From Streptoalloteichus tenebrarius (lineage in GTDB: Bacteria; Actinomycetota; Actinomycetes; Mycobacteriales; Pseudonocardiaceae): a DNA stretch of 64,000 nt. The position numbers and the translations under genes were made by a program. The notes beneath the pieces are model-generated. The model was not told the origin of the DNA. It saw nothing but the letters and a program-made list of their open reading frames with translations, and ran no database searches. Shown here in pieces: positions 37,169 to 45,393 of this stretch. Within the stretch, counting starts at the first letter, position 1. Each line of letters begins with the position of its first letter. The stretch lies in the NCBI RefSeq assembly GCF_024171885.1, contig NZ_JAMTCP010000003.1, positions 62,001 to 126,000 on the forward strand. Reading direction: 5' to 3'.

Positions 37169-37260
37169 CTCTCCGTCTACTGTGGATCGTCCTCCCATCG
37201 ACGGTTGTGTCCACACTGTTCCATCCTCTGCCTGAACGCTCCTCGGTGCGGGGCGGCGGA

Positions 37261-37290
37261 AGGCGGTCCTCCCTGGCCGGAGGACCGCCT
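37261..37290 (+). terminator. 12-bp perfect hairpin terminator
   Basis: AGGCGGTCCTCC (37261-37272) pairs exactly with 37279-37290, followed by TTCG. It ends the protease/anchor operon. Confidence 0.75.
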
Positions 37291-37375
37291 TTCGCCAGCC
37301 CTCAGGGCTGTCGACGAGCGTGAGCGGGGCTCCCCGTCGCACTTGACGAGTATCGGGCACCCCTTCGATGCCACT

Positions 37376-38083
37376 TCAGTGCTGGCTGGCTGGGATCGGC
37401 GCGTCGAAGGTGTCGACAACGAACTCAGACACACACACGTCGTTCTCGCTGTCGCCCTCTTCTCGCGAGAGCGAGTGAAAACGGACCCAATGCCCTTCCC
37501 TGCTCGCGGTTCTGGCAACGCTCAGCGTGGCGTTGACGGGGTTTCCGATGGTCTGCTCCTGGGAGGTCCATGTTGACAGGACTGCGACGCCCTCGGGGAG
37601 AGCCCAGGCCCGTGGTTCCGCGCTGGCAGGCACGAAGGGCTCGTCGCTCAGAAGCTCCACGACCCAGCCGATCTCACCATCCGGGTCGACCTCGTTCGTC
37701 ACGCGGACGCCGAGTCCGATCATGTAGGCCGCGTCGACGTACTCCTCGAAGTCTGGAGTTCGATCGTCGAAGTAGACAAGGCGCAGACGCCTGATCGCGC
37801 CGTGCACGCCGTACGTGCCCGGCTCTGGCTCACAGTGCTGACGAAGGAATGACGTGACGGCCCTGCGAACCGCTTCGGGCAGTTGACGCAGCACCTCGTC
37901 CAGAGCCTTGTCCTCACGTTCGGCGAGGTAGGCGTTCAGTTCCGCGACGAGGGAGTCCGTCAGGGCGAGGTCGTCGGCTCCCAACGTCGTCACGACCTCA
38001 AGTGTGTCCGCCGGGTCGTCGAGGAGTGCGAACACGCGACCCTTTCCCGGGCTCCTGTACGCGGCGAACTGACGCACCGACAT
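37376..38083 (-). CDS. uncharacterised cytoplasmic protein
   Basis: The protein has 235 residues from ATG 38083 with GGAGG 9 nt upstream. It is acidic, with no signal or membrane segment. The recognisable texture is a helical N-terminal half (LTDSLVAELNAYLAEREDKALDEVLRQLPEAVRRAVTSFL) and a beta-rich C-terminal half (LRLVYFDDRTPDFEEYVDAAYMIGLGV, GWVVELLSDEPFV). I cannot assign a family. A 63-codon frame ends 2 nt before its start (last residues SRSVEALAVMEA) and could encode a coupled small protein, but this is weak. Confidence 0.65.
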   Translation of the reverse strand: MSVRQFAAYRSPGKGRVFALLDDPADTLEVVTTLGADDLALTDSLVAELNAYLAEREDKALDEVLRQLPEAVRRAVTSFLRQHCEPEPGTYGVHGAIRRLRLVYFDDRTPDFEEYVDAAYMIGLGVRVTNEVDPDGEIGWVVELLSDEPFVPASAEPRAWALPEGVAVLSTWTSQEQTIGNPVNATLSVARTASREGHWVRFHSLSREEGDSENDVCVSEFVVDTFDAPIPASQH

Positions 38084-38362
38084 GTCATGCCTCCATCACA
38101 GCCAGCGCTTCGACACTCCGAGACAGCACGATCACGTGCCAGTGCTGCGGCAGCCGGCTGAGCTTCATCGGCAGAGCTGCGCGCTCTGTCGCATCGGGTT
38201 GAGAACGCTGTCGGTTCGGGTACCGCCCGGACCGCATGGCGCAACTCACGGTGCCACACCACGCACTCACGGTCAACAGGAGCTTGATACGCGGCGCCGA
38301 GACTGGTTATCAAGGCAGCCCGCCGTTGGACCCGGGGGTCGGGAGGGCGCCGCGTGGGCGAG

Positions 38363-38797
38363 TCAGGACTGGATGCCGCCGTCACCGGTGAGAGAGGTGT
38401 CGCCGGTCAGGCGGATCAGACCCGCGTGCGTGGGCCGGAACCCACAGGCGTCGAAGTAGAAGCTGCGCAGGTGGTCCTCGAAGTCGACGTGCAGCCAGGT
38501 GCAACCCGCGCGTCGGGCCTCATCCGCCGCCCGATGCACGAGTTCGGTCCCGATCCCCCGGCGCTGGTGGTCGGGCCGAACCTTCGTGTCGAGCAGGAAG
38601 GCGTGGTCAGCCCCGTCCCAGGCGTTGTTCACGAAGCCGATGAGGGACCCGTCGCCCAGTCTCGCGGTCACCCAGCCAAGGCTGTGCCGGGCGACCCTGT
38701 CCCACCACCCCGGCTCCGCCTGTCCCCTGTGGGCCAGGGTCAACGCGACCAGTTCGGCGTCGACGAGGTCGCCGCGCCAGCGGTAGTCGATCTCCAT
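38363..38797 (-). CDS. GNAT-family N-acetyltransferase
   Basis: The protein has 144 residues from ATG 38797. The acetyl-CoA-binding motif is VRPDHQRRGIGTELVHRAADEARRAG (QxxGxG/A type), preceded by strand LIGFVNNAWDGADHAFLLDTKV and followed by WLHVDFEDHLRSFYFDACGF. Length and motif order are standard. The acceptor is unknown. It is a single gene. Confidence 0.9.
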   Translation of the reverse strand: MEIDYRWRGDLVDAELVALTLAHRGQAEPGWWDRVARHSLGWVTARLGDGSLIGFVNNAWDGADHAFLLDTKVRPDHQRRGIGTELVHRAADEARRAGCTWLHVDFEDHLRSFYFDACGFRPTHAGLIRLTGDTSLTGDGGIQS

Positions 38798-38982
38798 CCC
38801 GGCATGATCACGGGTGAGGTGATCGCTCCGCGCGCGAATTCCCCTCAACCACGGGGAAGCACCTTCATACAGATGAGAGCGGGAGCTTGACAGACATGAC
38901 GCCCGGACTTCGAGCGCGCACTCGCGGTATGCGGCGCGGCGGGTGCCCACGGCATCCACGCGTTCCTGTCCTCGCTCCACTG

Positions 38983-38988
38983 TAGAGT
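38983..38988 (+). promoter_or_regulatory. -10 element for a leaderless nitrilase-family gene
   Basis: TAGAGT at 38983-38988 fits the actinobacterial TANNNT -10 element and ends 7 nt before the GTG at 38996. No ribosome-binding site precedes that GTG, so the transcript probably begins at or next to the start codon. Confidence 0.5.
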
Positions 38989-38995
38989 CCCGGCC

Positions 38996-39835
38996 GTGAC
39001 CTCGAACTCCCTGCCGACCACTGGTCTGCGTGTGGCGGCGGCACAGGCGTGTCCGGTGCGCGGTGACGTCGCGGCGAACGCGGCGACCGCCGCGGAACTC
39101 ATCCGGGAGGCGGGCGCGCGGGTCGTCGTGCTGCCCGAGAAGTTCCTCAGCGGCTACGAACCGGACCTGATCGGGTCCGACCCCACCCGCTACGCGGTGG
39201 CGGCGGGTGACGCTCGCCTCGACCCGATCGCCGAGGCGTGCCGGGAGTCCGGGAGCGTCGCGGTGGTCGGCGCCGCCACGCACGAAGACGGCGCGCTGTT
39301 CATCTCCTCGCTCGTGTTCGGCGCCTCCGGCGACCTGGTCGCCCGCTACGACAAGCAGTTCCTGTTCCGCAGCGAGCGCGAGCTGTTCCAGCCAGGTCGG
39401 GCCGGGTGCACGATCGAGGTCGACGGCTGGCGGCTCGGCCTGGGCATCTGCTACGACTGCGGATTTCCCGAGCACGCCAGGGCCGCCGCGCGAGCGGGCG
39501 CGGACGCCTACCTGGTGAGCGCGTTGTTCAGCGTCGGCAACGGTTTCCACGAGTCGCGCACGTGGCTGCCCGCCCGCGCGTTGGACAACACGGTGTATGT
39601 GGTGCTGTCCAACCATGTCGGCACCACGGGCGGGTGGAACGCGTGCGGCGGCAGCGCGATCTGGGGTCCCGACGGCCGCGTCGTCGCCCAGGCCGGACCC
39701 GACGAGACGACGATCGTCGGCGCCGTGCTCGATCCGGCGCGGTTGGCCCGTGTCCGAGCGGCGGAGCCACTGCTGGAGGACTTCTCCAGGCCCGAGCCGT
39801 CAGCGCTGCGAGATCGCGTCATCGTGAAGGCCTGA
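38996..39835 (+). CDS. carbon-nitrogen hydrolase (nitrilase superfamily)
   Basis: The protein has 279 residues from GTG 38996. The catalytic triad is clear: Glu48 (VVVLPEKFLSGYE), Lys120 (ARYDKQFLF) and Cys152 (GLGICYDCGFPE), followed by AAARAGADAYLVSALF. These thiol enzymes hydrolyse amides or nitriles in the cytoplasm, usually as oligomers. The branch resembles amidohydrolases of unknown substrate. The start appears leaderless. A terminator follows within 30 nt. Confidence 0.92.
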   Translation: MTSNSLPTTGLRVAAAQACPVRGDVAANAATAAELIREAGARVVVLPEKFLSGYEPDLIGSDPTRYAVAAGDARLDPIAEACRESGSVAVVGAATHEDGALFISSLVFGASGDLVARYDKQFLFRSERELFQPGRAGCTIEVDGWRLGLGICYDCGFPEHARAAARAGADAYLVSALFSVGNGFHESRTWLPARALDNTVYVVLSNHVGTTGGWNACGGSAIWGPDGRVVAQAGPDETTIVGAVLDPARLARVRAAEPLLEDFSRPEPSALRDRVIVKA

Positions 39836-39837
39836 CG

Positions 39838-39866
39838 AGGGGGCCGGGAGCCTTGCCCGGCCCCCT
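39838..39866 (+). terminator. 11-bp perfect hairpin terminator
   Basis: AGGGGGCCGGG (39838-39848) pairs exactly with 39856-39866, directly after the nitrilase-family stop. Confidence 0.75.
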
Positions 39867-39952
39867 ACGTGCCGCTCCTCGGTTGGCCACGTCCAACGCC
39901 GACGGAAGGCAGACGGGCAAGCCCAGGAAGCGGTGACACGGCATCGTCTCAC

Positions 39953-40420
39953 TCACTGCCGCTCGGCATCCGAGGCGAGCTGGTCGGCGAGTCGGCGGAT
40001 GTGACCGGCGAACTGCGCGGCGTCGACCGGATCCCAACCCGCGACCATCTGAGCGAAGACCTCCTCCTGCCACGCTCGGGCATCAGCCAGGAGCCGACGC
40101 CCCTTGGGCGTGAGGGTCAGGTCCACCCGCCGCCGGTCGACGGCCGAGGCGGAGCGCCGCAGGTAACCGTCGTCGACGGCGGCGGCGATGAACCGGCTGG
40201 CGCCGGACTGGTCGATGCCCAACTGGTGCGCCACATCGGAGACCGAGACGTCCTCGCTCGTGCGTGCGGCGGTGTCCACCGCCTCCAGCACCATGATCGC
40301 CCGCACGCGGCGCTCCTCAGCCGTGGGTTCTCCCGCCGCGCGCAGCGCCCAGCGCCGTGACCAGAACCGCACCACGCTGAACAACGCCGCCCCGGCTCCC
40401 GCCAGCTCGCGTCCCGCCAC
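39953..40420 (-). CDS. MarR-family transcriptional regulator
   Basis: The protein has 155 residues from GTG 40420, preferred over GTG 40426 because GGAGG lies 7 nt upstream. The winged helix VSVSDVAHQLGIDQSGASRFIAAAVDDGYLRRSASAVDRRRVDLTLTPKGRRLL shows the MarR DxRRxxxxLTxxG signature. It is divergent from a VOC-family gene, with a palindrome in the shared promoter that it probably binds. Confidence 0.88.
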   Translation of the reverse strand: MAGRELAGAGAALFSVVRFWSRRWALRAAGEPTAEERRVRAIMVLEAVDTAARTSEDVSVSDVAHQLGIDQSGASRFIAAAVDDGYLRRSASAVDRRRVDLTLTPKGRRLLADARAWQEEVFAQMVAGWDPVDAAQFAGHIRRLADQLASDAERQ

Positions 40421-40437
40421 TCCCACACCTCCACATG

Positions 40438-40458
40438 TATGCGATACGCATATATTAT
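40438..40458. promoter_or_regulatory. MarR operator palindrome overlapping a -10 element
   Basis: TATGCG-ATA-CGCATA (40438-40452) is a perfect inverted repeat between the divergent marR and VOC genes. The adjoining TATTAT (40453-40458) is a good -10 element ending 6 nt before the VOC ATG, so a bound regulator would cover the promoter, and the VOC mRNA may be leaderless. Confidence 0.65.
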
Positions 40459-40464
40459 CGCGCC

Positions 40465-40839
40465 ATGACCATCACGCTCAACCACACGATCGTTCCGGCC
40501 CGCGACAAGCGGCGGTCCGCCGAGTTCCTCGCCTGGTTGCTCGGCCTCACGGCCGGCGAACAGACCGGCCCCTTCGTTCCGGTCCGCATCAACGACGAAC
40601 TCACCTTCGACTTCGACGACGAGGACGGGTTCCACCCCGGCCACTACGCGTTCCTCGTCGACGACGAACTCTTCGACGCTGTGCTGGGCCGCCTGAGCGA
40701 CGCCGGCACCGTCCCCTACGGCTCCGGCCCGGAACACGGCTGGGACCGCTCGATCAACCACCTCAACGGTGGGCGCGGGGTCTACGTGTGCGACCCGGAC
40801 GGACACAGCTACGAACTGTTCACCACCGTCCCAGCCTGA
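40465..40839 (+). CDS. VOC-family (glyoxalase/bleomycin-resistance-like) protein
   Basis: The protein has 124 residues from ATG 40465. A single VOC module: LNHTIVPARDKRRSAEFLAWLLGL (first metal-ligand strand with His), PGHYAFLVDDELFDAVLGRL (second strand), and GRGVYVCDPDGHSYELFTT (C-terminal Glu ligand). Such proteins bind or transform small electrophiles, or sequester antibiotics. It is controlled, presumably, by the divergent MarR regulator. Confidence 0.9.
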   Translation: MTITLNHTIVPARDKRRSAEFLAWLLGLTAGEQTGPFVPVRINDELTFDFDDEDGFHPGHYAFLVDDELFDAVLGRLSDAGTVPYGSGPEHGWDRSINHLNGGRGVYVCDPDGHSYELFTTVPA

Positions 40840-41001
40840 CGCTCAAATCAATCCCCGCTCCATCCGGGCCACCTCAGCACGCTCGCATCGCACCGAGGTC
40901 ACGGCCCGCCTCGAGCGGAGCTGATGTTGGTCGCCTTTTTCGCCAGTGGGTGTGACATCCGTGTCCTGCCGGACATGAACAGGTGAGACAAGGAGGTGTG
41001 T

Positions 41002-41220
41002 GTGGAACGGCAGGACCGTTTCGATCTTTGTCTCAACGTGCGCACGCGTTTGCAGGGGCTGTCCACCCGGCTCGACGACGTTGCGCTCCTGATCCGCTCA
41101 CGTGCCGCGATGCCGGTATCCGCGGCCCCGCCGACGTTCTCGTCATTCGCAGCCGTGACACCGGAGCACCCTGGCACCGGAATCACCTTCCCCACGCCGC
41201 ACAACCACGGGGAGAGGTGA
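41002..41220 (+). CDS. small protein of unknown function
   Basis: The protein has 72 residues from GTG 41002, with a near-ideal AGGAGG at 40991-40996. The N-terminal helix ERQDRFDLCLNVRTRLQGLSTRLDDVALLIRS is amphipathic; the C-terminal part is Pro/Thr-rich. There is no homology I recognise. The strong RBS and codon pattern are the only support. Confidence 0.45.
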   Translation: MERQDRFDLCLNVRTRLQGLSTRLDDVALLIRSRAAMPVSAAPPTFSSFAAVTPEHPGTGITFPTPHNHGER

Positions 41221-41354
41221 GCCGCGAAGGACATGATCATTGTGCGGCGGGGCGGTGTCACCCGAATGTCGGCGGGCCAGCCCCCAGACGGCGGCTGCCA
41301 CTCCCTCTGGCGTAGGCCAGGTTGGTAGGTCCGGCTCAACGAAGGGGCATCGCC

Positions 41355-42821
41355 ATGTTCAGGGCGCAGAACGTTCTCGGGCTAGCGGCCGCGATCTGTG
41401 TCAGCCTGCTGTTGCCGTTCGTGGTGGTGACCAACGCCCACGCCGCCCCGGTCACGATCACCAACGGTGTGGGGTTCACCGACTCGGCCGGCAATCCCCT
41501 CCACGGCCACGGTGGCGGCATCATCAAGGTCGGCGCGTACTACTACTGGTTCGGCGAGAACCGCTCTCCCGACAACCAGTTCCAACACGTCTCGGTGTAC
41601 CGGTCCACCGACCTGCGCTCCTGGGAGCTCCGGCGCGAGAACGTGCTGGCCCAGGACCCGACGCCCGAGCTGAAGGAGGCCGCCCTCTGGCGGCCCAAGG
41701 TCATCTACAACGCCCGCACCGGGCAGTACGTGATGTGGACGCGCAAGGAGAAGAAGCCGGGCGACTTCGGCGAGTCCAGGGTCGGGGTGGCTACATCGTC
41801 CTCTGTGGACGGCGAGTACACGTACCGAGGCAGCTTCCAGCCCCTCGGGTACAGGTCGTACGACATGAGCGTGTTCCGCGACGACGACGGCACGGCCTAC
41901 CTGATCTCGACGACCAGTGAGCAGAGGGACCTCGCCATCTTCCGCCTGACCCCCGACTACCTCGGTGTGGCGGGCCCGGCGCCGGTCACCGTCCTCACCG
42001 GCGTCAAACGGGAGGCGCAGGCGATGTTCAAGCGCGACGGCGTCTACTTCCTGGTGACCTCGGGCGTCACCGGCTGGCAGCCCAACCAGGCCAGGTACGC
42101 CACCGCGACCAGCATCGCCGGTCCCTGGAGCGCGATGGTGGACCTCGGCGACAGCATCACCTACGGCTCGCAGTCGGCGTTCGTCCTGCCGATCCAGGGC
42201 AGCGCCACCACCTCGTACCTCTACCTCGGTGACCGGTGGGCGGGCGCGTGGAACGGCGCCCACGACGACTCCGAGTACGTCTGGCTGCCGCTGCGCTTCC
42301 CGTCCACCAGGTCTTTGTCGATGAGCTGGCACCCGAGGATCTCGATCGACACCGCGACCGGCGAGGTTCAGGGCGTCGGCGCGGGTCACGCCTACGAGGA
42401 GTTGCGGCCCCGGCACAGCGGCAAGTGCCTCGACGTGCCCAAGGAGTCGGCGGAGGACGGCACCAGGCTGATCCAGTACGCGTGTGGCACCGCCGCGAAC
42501 TCGAACCAGCACTGGCAGGTGCGCGACCTGGGCACCGGCTACCACCAGGTCATCGTCCGGCACAGCCACAAGTGCCTCACGGTGCCGTCCTCGTCCACGG
42601 AGGACGGAGTGCAGGTGTCCCAGCGAACCTGCGGTGCGGGCGAGAACCAGCAGTGGCGCATCACCAACCTCGGTGGCGGCTACTTCCAGATCCTCGCCCG
42701 CCACAGCGGGAAATGCCTCGACGTGGCTCAGGGATCGACGGAGGACGGCGCCAGGGTTGTCCAGTACACCTGCAAGGACAGCCCGAACCAGAAGTGGCGC
42801 CGGGTGGGCGCGCCCTACTAG
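41355..42821 (+). CDS. secreted GH43-type glycoside hydrolase with ricin-B (CBM13) domain
   Basis: The protein has 488 residues from ATG 41355. A signal peptide (LGLAAAICVSLLLPFVVVTNAHA) precedes a five-bladed propeller typical of GH43: HGHGGGIIKVGAYYYWFGEN, LWRPKVIYNARTGQYVMW, SYDMSVFRDDDGTAYLIS, KREAQAMFKRDGVYFLVTS. The galactan-cleaving branch (exo-beta-1,3-galactanase-like) fits best. From about residue 355 three ricin-type repeats follow, each with RHSGKCLDV or a variant and a QxW end (NQHWQV, NQQWRI, NQKWRR), making a trefoil carbohydrate-binding module. It is exported and acts on plant arabinogalactan-type glycans, by inference. It is a single gene. Confidence 0.88.
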   Translation: MFRAQNVLGLAAAICVSLLLPFVVVTNAHAAPVTITNGVGFTDSAGNPLHGHGGGIIKVGAYYYWFGENRSPDNQFQHVSVYRSTDLRSWELRRENVLAQDPTPELKEAALWRPKVIYNARTGQYVMWTRKEKKPGDFGESRVGVATSSSVDGEYTYRGSFQPLGYRSYDMSVFRDDDGTAYLISTTSEQRDLAIFRLTPDYLGVAGPAPVTVLTGVKREAQAMFKRDGVYFLVTSGVTGWQPNQARYATATSIAGPWSAMVDLGDSITYGSQSAFVLPIQGSATTSYLYLGDRWAGAWNGAHDDSEYVWLPLRFPSTRSLSMSWHPRISIDTATGEVQGVGAGHAYEELRPRHSGKCLDVPKESAEDGTRLIQYACGTAANSNQHWQVRDLGTGYHQVIVRHSHKCLTVPSSSTEDGVQVSQRTCGAGENQQWRITNLGGGYFQILARHSGKCLDVAQGSTEDGARVVQYTCKDSPNQKWRRVGAPY

Positions 42822-43057
42822 CCCTTCCCGGTTCCTGGCCTTCTCCCCCATCGCCAGGAGCGACGAACCCACGACGAGCCTGTCCTGGCTGGGCAGCATC
42901 GTGTGCCATTCCCTGCACGCGCTCACCTCGCCGAACACGCGGCAGAACACACGGCCGAACACGCGACCAAACAGCGCAGCACCAGAGCGTCAAACGCTGC
43001 GTTCGGCCTCGAACCGCAGCACTGCCCACCCTCCACACCCTCGCGCCGGCACGAGGA

Positions 43058-43097
43058 GTTGCGGCCCGCCACCCGGTGCGGGATGGCGGGCCGCAAC
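43058..43097. terminator. 14-bp hairpin between convergent genes
   Basis: GTTGCGGCCCGCCA (43058-43071) pairs exactly with 43084-43097 around a 12-nt loop. It lies between the GH43 gene and the leftward TIGR03086 remnant ending at 43109. Confidence 0.7.
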
Positions 43098-43108
43098 GCA
43101 CCTGTCGG

Positions 43109-43358
43109 TCAGTTCGGGTCACGCCCGAACAGGCCGAGCAGGCGGTCCTGCAACGGGGCGTCCTCGGGCACCTCCACCTCCGCGCCCAGCACCGTGACCC
43201 CGGGCCCGAAGGCGTCGGGGGTGCGGATCATCTGGCATCATCTCCAGCACCTCCGGCGGCATGGACTCCGCCTTCGCCCACAACCGGTCCACGTCCTCGG
43301 CCGCGATCGTGGTGTCCTGCCCGGTCGCCTTGGCGAGATCCCACCCGTGGATCACGAT
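43109..43358 (-). pseudogene. TIGR03086-type metal-binding protein remnant with small insertion
   Basis: The remnant starts near VIHGWDLAKATGQDTTIAAEDVDRLW (mycothiol-dependent/DinB-like TIGR03086 C-terminal half) and runs to EVLEMM. Then 10 extra bases (GATGATGCCA, repeating GATGAT) shift the frame. After them IRTPDAFGPGVTVLGAEVEVPEDA...DRLLGLFGRDPN completes the expected C-terminus at 43109. The N-terminal half, with the first metal ligands, is absent upstream. Confidence 0.65.
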
Positions 43359-43450
43359 GTTTCTCCGCAGTGAACGGGGCTCACCACCACCAGAGCCGTT
43401 GGCGCAGGGCGAGAGTCACCTCGTTCACCGCTGTCACGCGGTGTTCCCCA

Positions 43451-44710
43451 TCATCCGAGACAGGAGCGGACGGCCTTGATCAGGTTCGCCGCCCGCGTGT
43501 CGTCGGGCCGGTAGTTCCAGAGATTCGTGACATAGCCGAAGCCGACGCGCGCGTCGGGGTCCGCGAAGCCGATCGAACCGCCGGAGCCCGGGTGGCCGAA
43601 CGACCCCGGTCCCATCATCGGCATCGGTGCGCAGGACCGCCAGAACCCCAGCGACATGAAGAAGGAACGGTCGGCCGGGATGTCCAGCCCGGGCGGCAGC
43701 CCGTGCATCCGCGTCTTGTCGGTCTGGACCTCCGTCATCGTCTCGACCGTCGACGGGTCGAGCAGTCGCACTCCGTCCACCTCGCTGACCGTGGCGGCGT
43801 ACATGCGTGCCAGTGAACGCGCGTCCGCGAGCATGTTCGCGGCCGGGAACTCCGCCGCGCGCCAGGCGCGCGTCCGGAAGTACCCGGTCGCGGGGTCCAT
43901 GGCGCCGCCGAGCACGCCGGCGCGGATCTGGAGCGCGTCCGGGCTCCACATCGACCTGACCCAGGCGGTGACCGTGTCCGCGTCGAGCCCCGTCGTCGCG
44001 ATCATCCCCGCGAGCAGCTCCTCCAGGGTGAACGGAGCGGCGTCCTCGAACCGGGCCACCCGCTTCTCCTCCGCCTCGGGCAGGCCGATCCACGCGCTCA
44101 GCCCGAGCGGGCCAGCCACCTCCTCGGCGAAGAACGCGCCCAGCGACCTGCCGGTGATCCGACGCACGACCTCCCCGACCAGGAAGCCGTACGTGACGGC
44201 GTGGTAGGCGTGCTCGGTGCCCGGCTCCCACAGGGGCTTCTGCGCCTCGAGCGCGCGGATGACCGGGTCCCAGGCGCACGCCTGCTCGAACGTCAGCGGC
44301 CCGTCGACGACCGGCAGACCGGCCTGGTGGGACAGCAACCAGCGGACCGGGATCTTGTCCTTCCCGTGGGCGCCGAACTCCGGCCAGTACTCGACCACCG
44401 GGGCGTCCAGATCCAACTCGCCGCGCTGCGCCAGCAGGTGCGCGCAGATCGCGGTGGCGCCCTTCGTCGTGGACGCGACCTGGACGATGGTGTCCTCGTC
44501 CCACGGTCGGTTCGCCTCGCGGTCGGCGAGGCCGCCCCAGAGGTTGACGACGGGGCGGCCGTCCACGTAGACGCTGCACGCCGCGCCGATCTCGCCGGGG
44601 TCTCCCTCGAAGTTCGCGCGGAACGCGTCGGCGACCTTTCCCCATCCCGCCTCGACATCGTCACCGCCGCTCGTGGAGGGCTCGTGGTGTCTCCCGTTCG
44701 TGTCCAACAT
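43451..44710 (-). CDS. serine hydrolase, beta-lactamase/EstB family
   Basis: The protein has 419 residues from ATG 44710 (RBS AAAGGA). The class C beta-lactamase-like fold shows the SxxK motif Ser80-Thr-Thr-Lys83 (VQVASTTKGAT), a Tyr motif in EHAYHAVTYGFLVGE (Tyr169) and a C-terminal FGHPGSGGSIGFADP stretch replacing the KTG triad. There is no signal peptide. It is probably an esterase or transesterase rather than a true beta-lactamase; relatives act in natural-product tailoring (LovD-like). Immediately upstream lies a shattered padR gene. Confidence 0.9.
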   Translation of the reverse strand: MLDTNGRHHEPSTSGGDDVEAGWGKVADAFRANFEGDPGEIGAACSVYVDGRPVVNLWGGLADREANRPWDEDTIVQVASTTKGATAICAHLLAQRGELDLDAPVVEYWPEFGAHGKDKIPVRWLLSHQAGLPVVDGPLTFEQACAWDPVIRALEAQKPLWEPGTEHAYHAVTYGFLVGEVVRRITGRSLGAFFAEEVAGPLGLSAWIGLPEAEEKRVARFEDAAPFTLEELLAGMIATTGLDADTVTAWVRSMWSPDALQIRAGVLGGAMDPATGYFRTRAWRAAEFPAANMLADARSLARMYAATVSEVDGVRLLDPSTVETMTEVQTDKTRMHGLPPGLDIPADRSFFMSLGFWRSCAPMPMMGPGSFGHPGSGGSIGFADPDARVGFGYVTNLWNYRPDDTRAANLIKAVRSCLG

Positions 44711-44874
44711 GCTGTGGTCCTTTCTGATGAACTGAAAACCTTGGGGATCTGGGACTTCTGGGGAAGGCGCGCGCGACGGACACCCACGAAAGGCATCACG
44801 CTTCTTCGTGGGCGCGTGAGAGCGTTGATCAATCGCTTCCGCGCACGGGTGGGCGGGTGTTGCCGCCCTCCGAC

Positions 44875-45204
44875 TCAACTCCGAGCTGTCGATACGGGCA
44901 GACGTGAGCCGTTCGGAGAGGAAGCTCGACAGCCACCAGAACTCATCGAGATGCGCGCGTCCCTGGGCATTCAGGAAATGCGCCTCAGCCATGGCAAGCG
45001 GTTCTCGGACGGGGCTTTCTCCCCGTCGACGAGGCCGCGCTGCTCGACCTGATCATGAGCGCGTAGATGGTCCGGCGATGCCGGAGAAACCCCGGTCGCG
45101 CAGCCAGGCCGTGATGTCGTAGCCGTGGGTGTGCCGGTCGGACAGGATCGCCAGGACGATGCCCTCCAGCACTCCCTTGAGCATCTCCGTCATCTGCTCG
45201 CCAT
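44875..45204 (-). pseudogene. padR-family regulator, broken by several frameshifts
   Basis: ATG 45204 has a good RBS (GGGGAGG). The text then moves through three frames: TEMLKGVLEGIVLAILSDRHTHGYDITAWLRDRGFSGIA, next TIYALMIRLEQRGLVDGEKAPSE, then AEAHFLNAQGRAHLDEFWWLSSFLSERL. Joined, these reproduce a PadR winged helix plus the C-terminal dimerisation helix in correct order. At least two indels are required. PadR proteins repress neighbouring genes, so its loss may leave the adjacent hydrolase unregulated. A palindrome CTACCGGTAG (45237-45246) upstream could be its former operator. Confidence 0.72.
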
Positions 45205-45393
45205 TGAGCGCCTCCCCTGCTACTCGGTCTCACTGACTACCGGTAGATAGTAACACTGAATAGTGGCGGCGCAAGATCCCCAGCGGAGGGGACGACGGCG
45301 TCGTACGCGAGGTCGCGAACAACGCCCGGCAGCCCATCCCGACCTGGTTCGACCAGCTCGTCGCACGGCCGGAGCGACCGCCGATCCGGCCAC

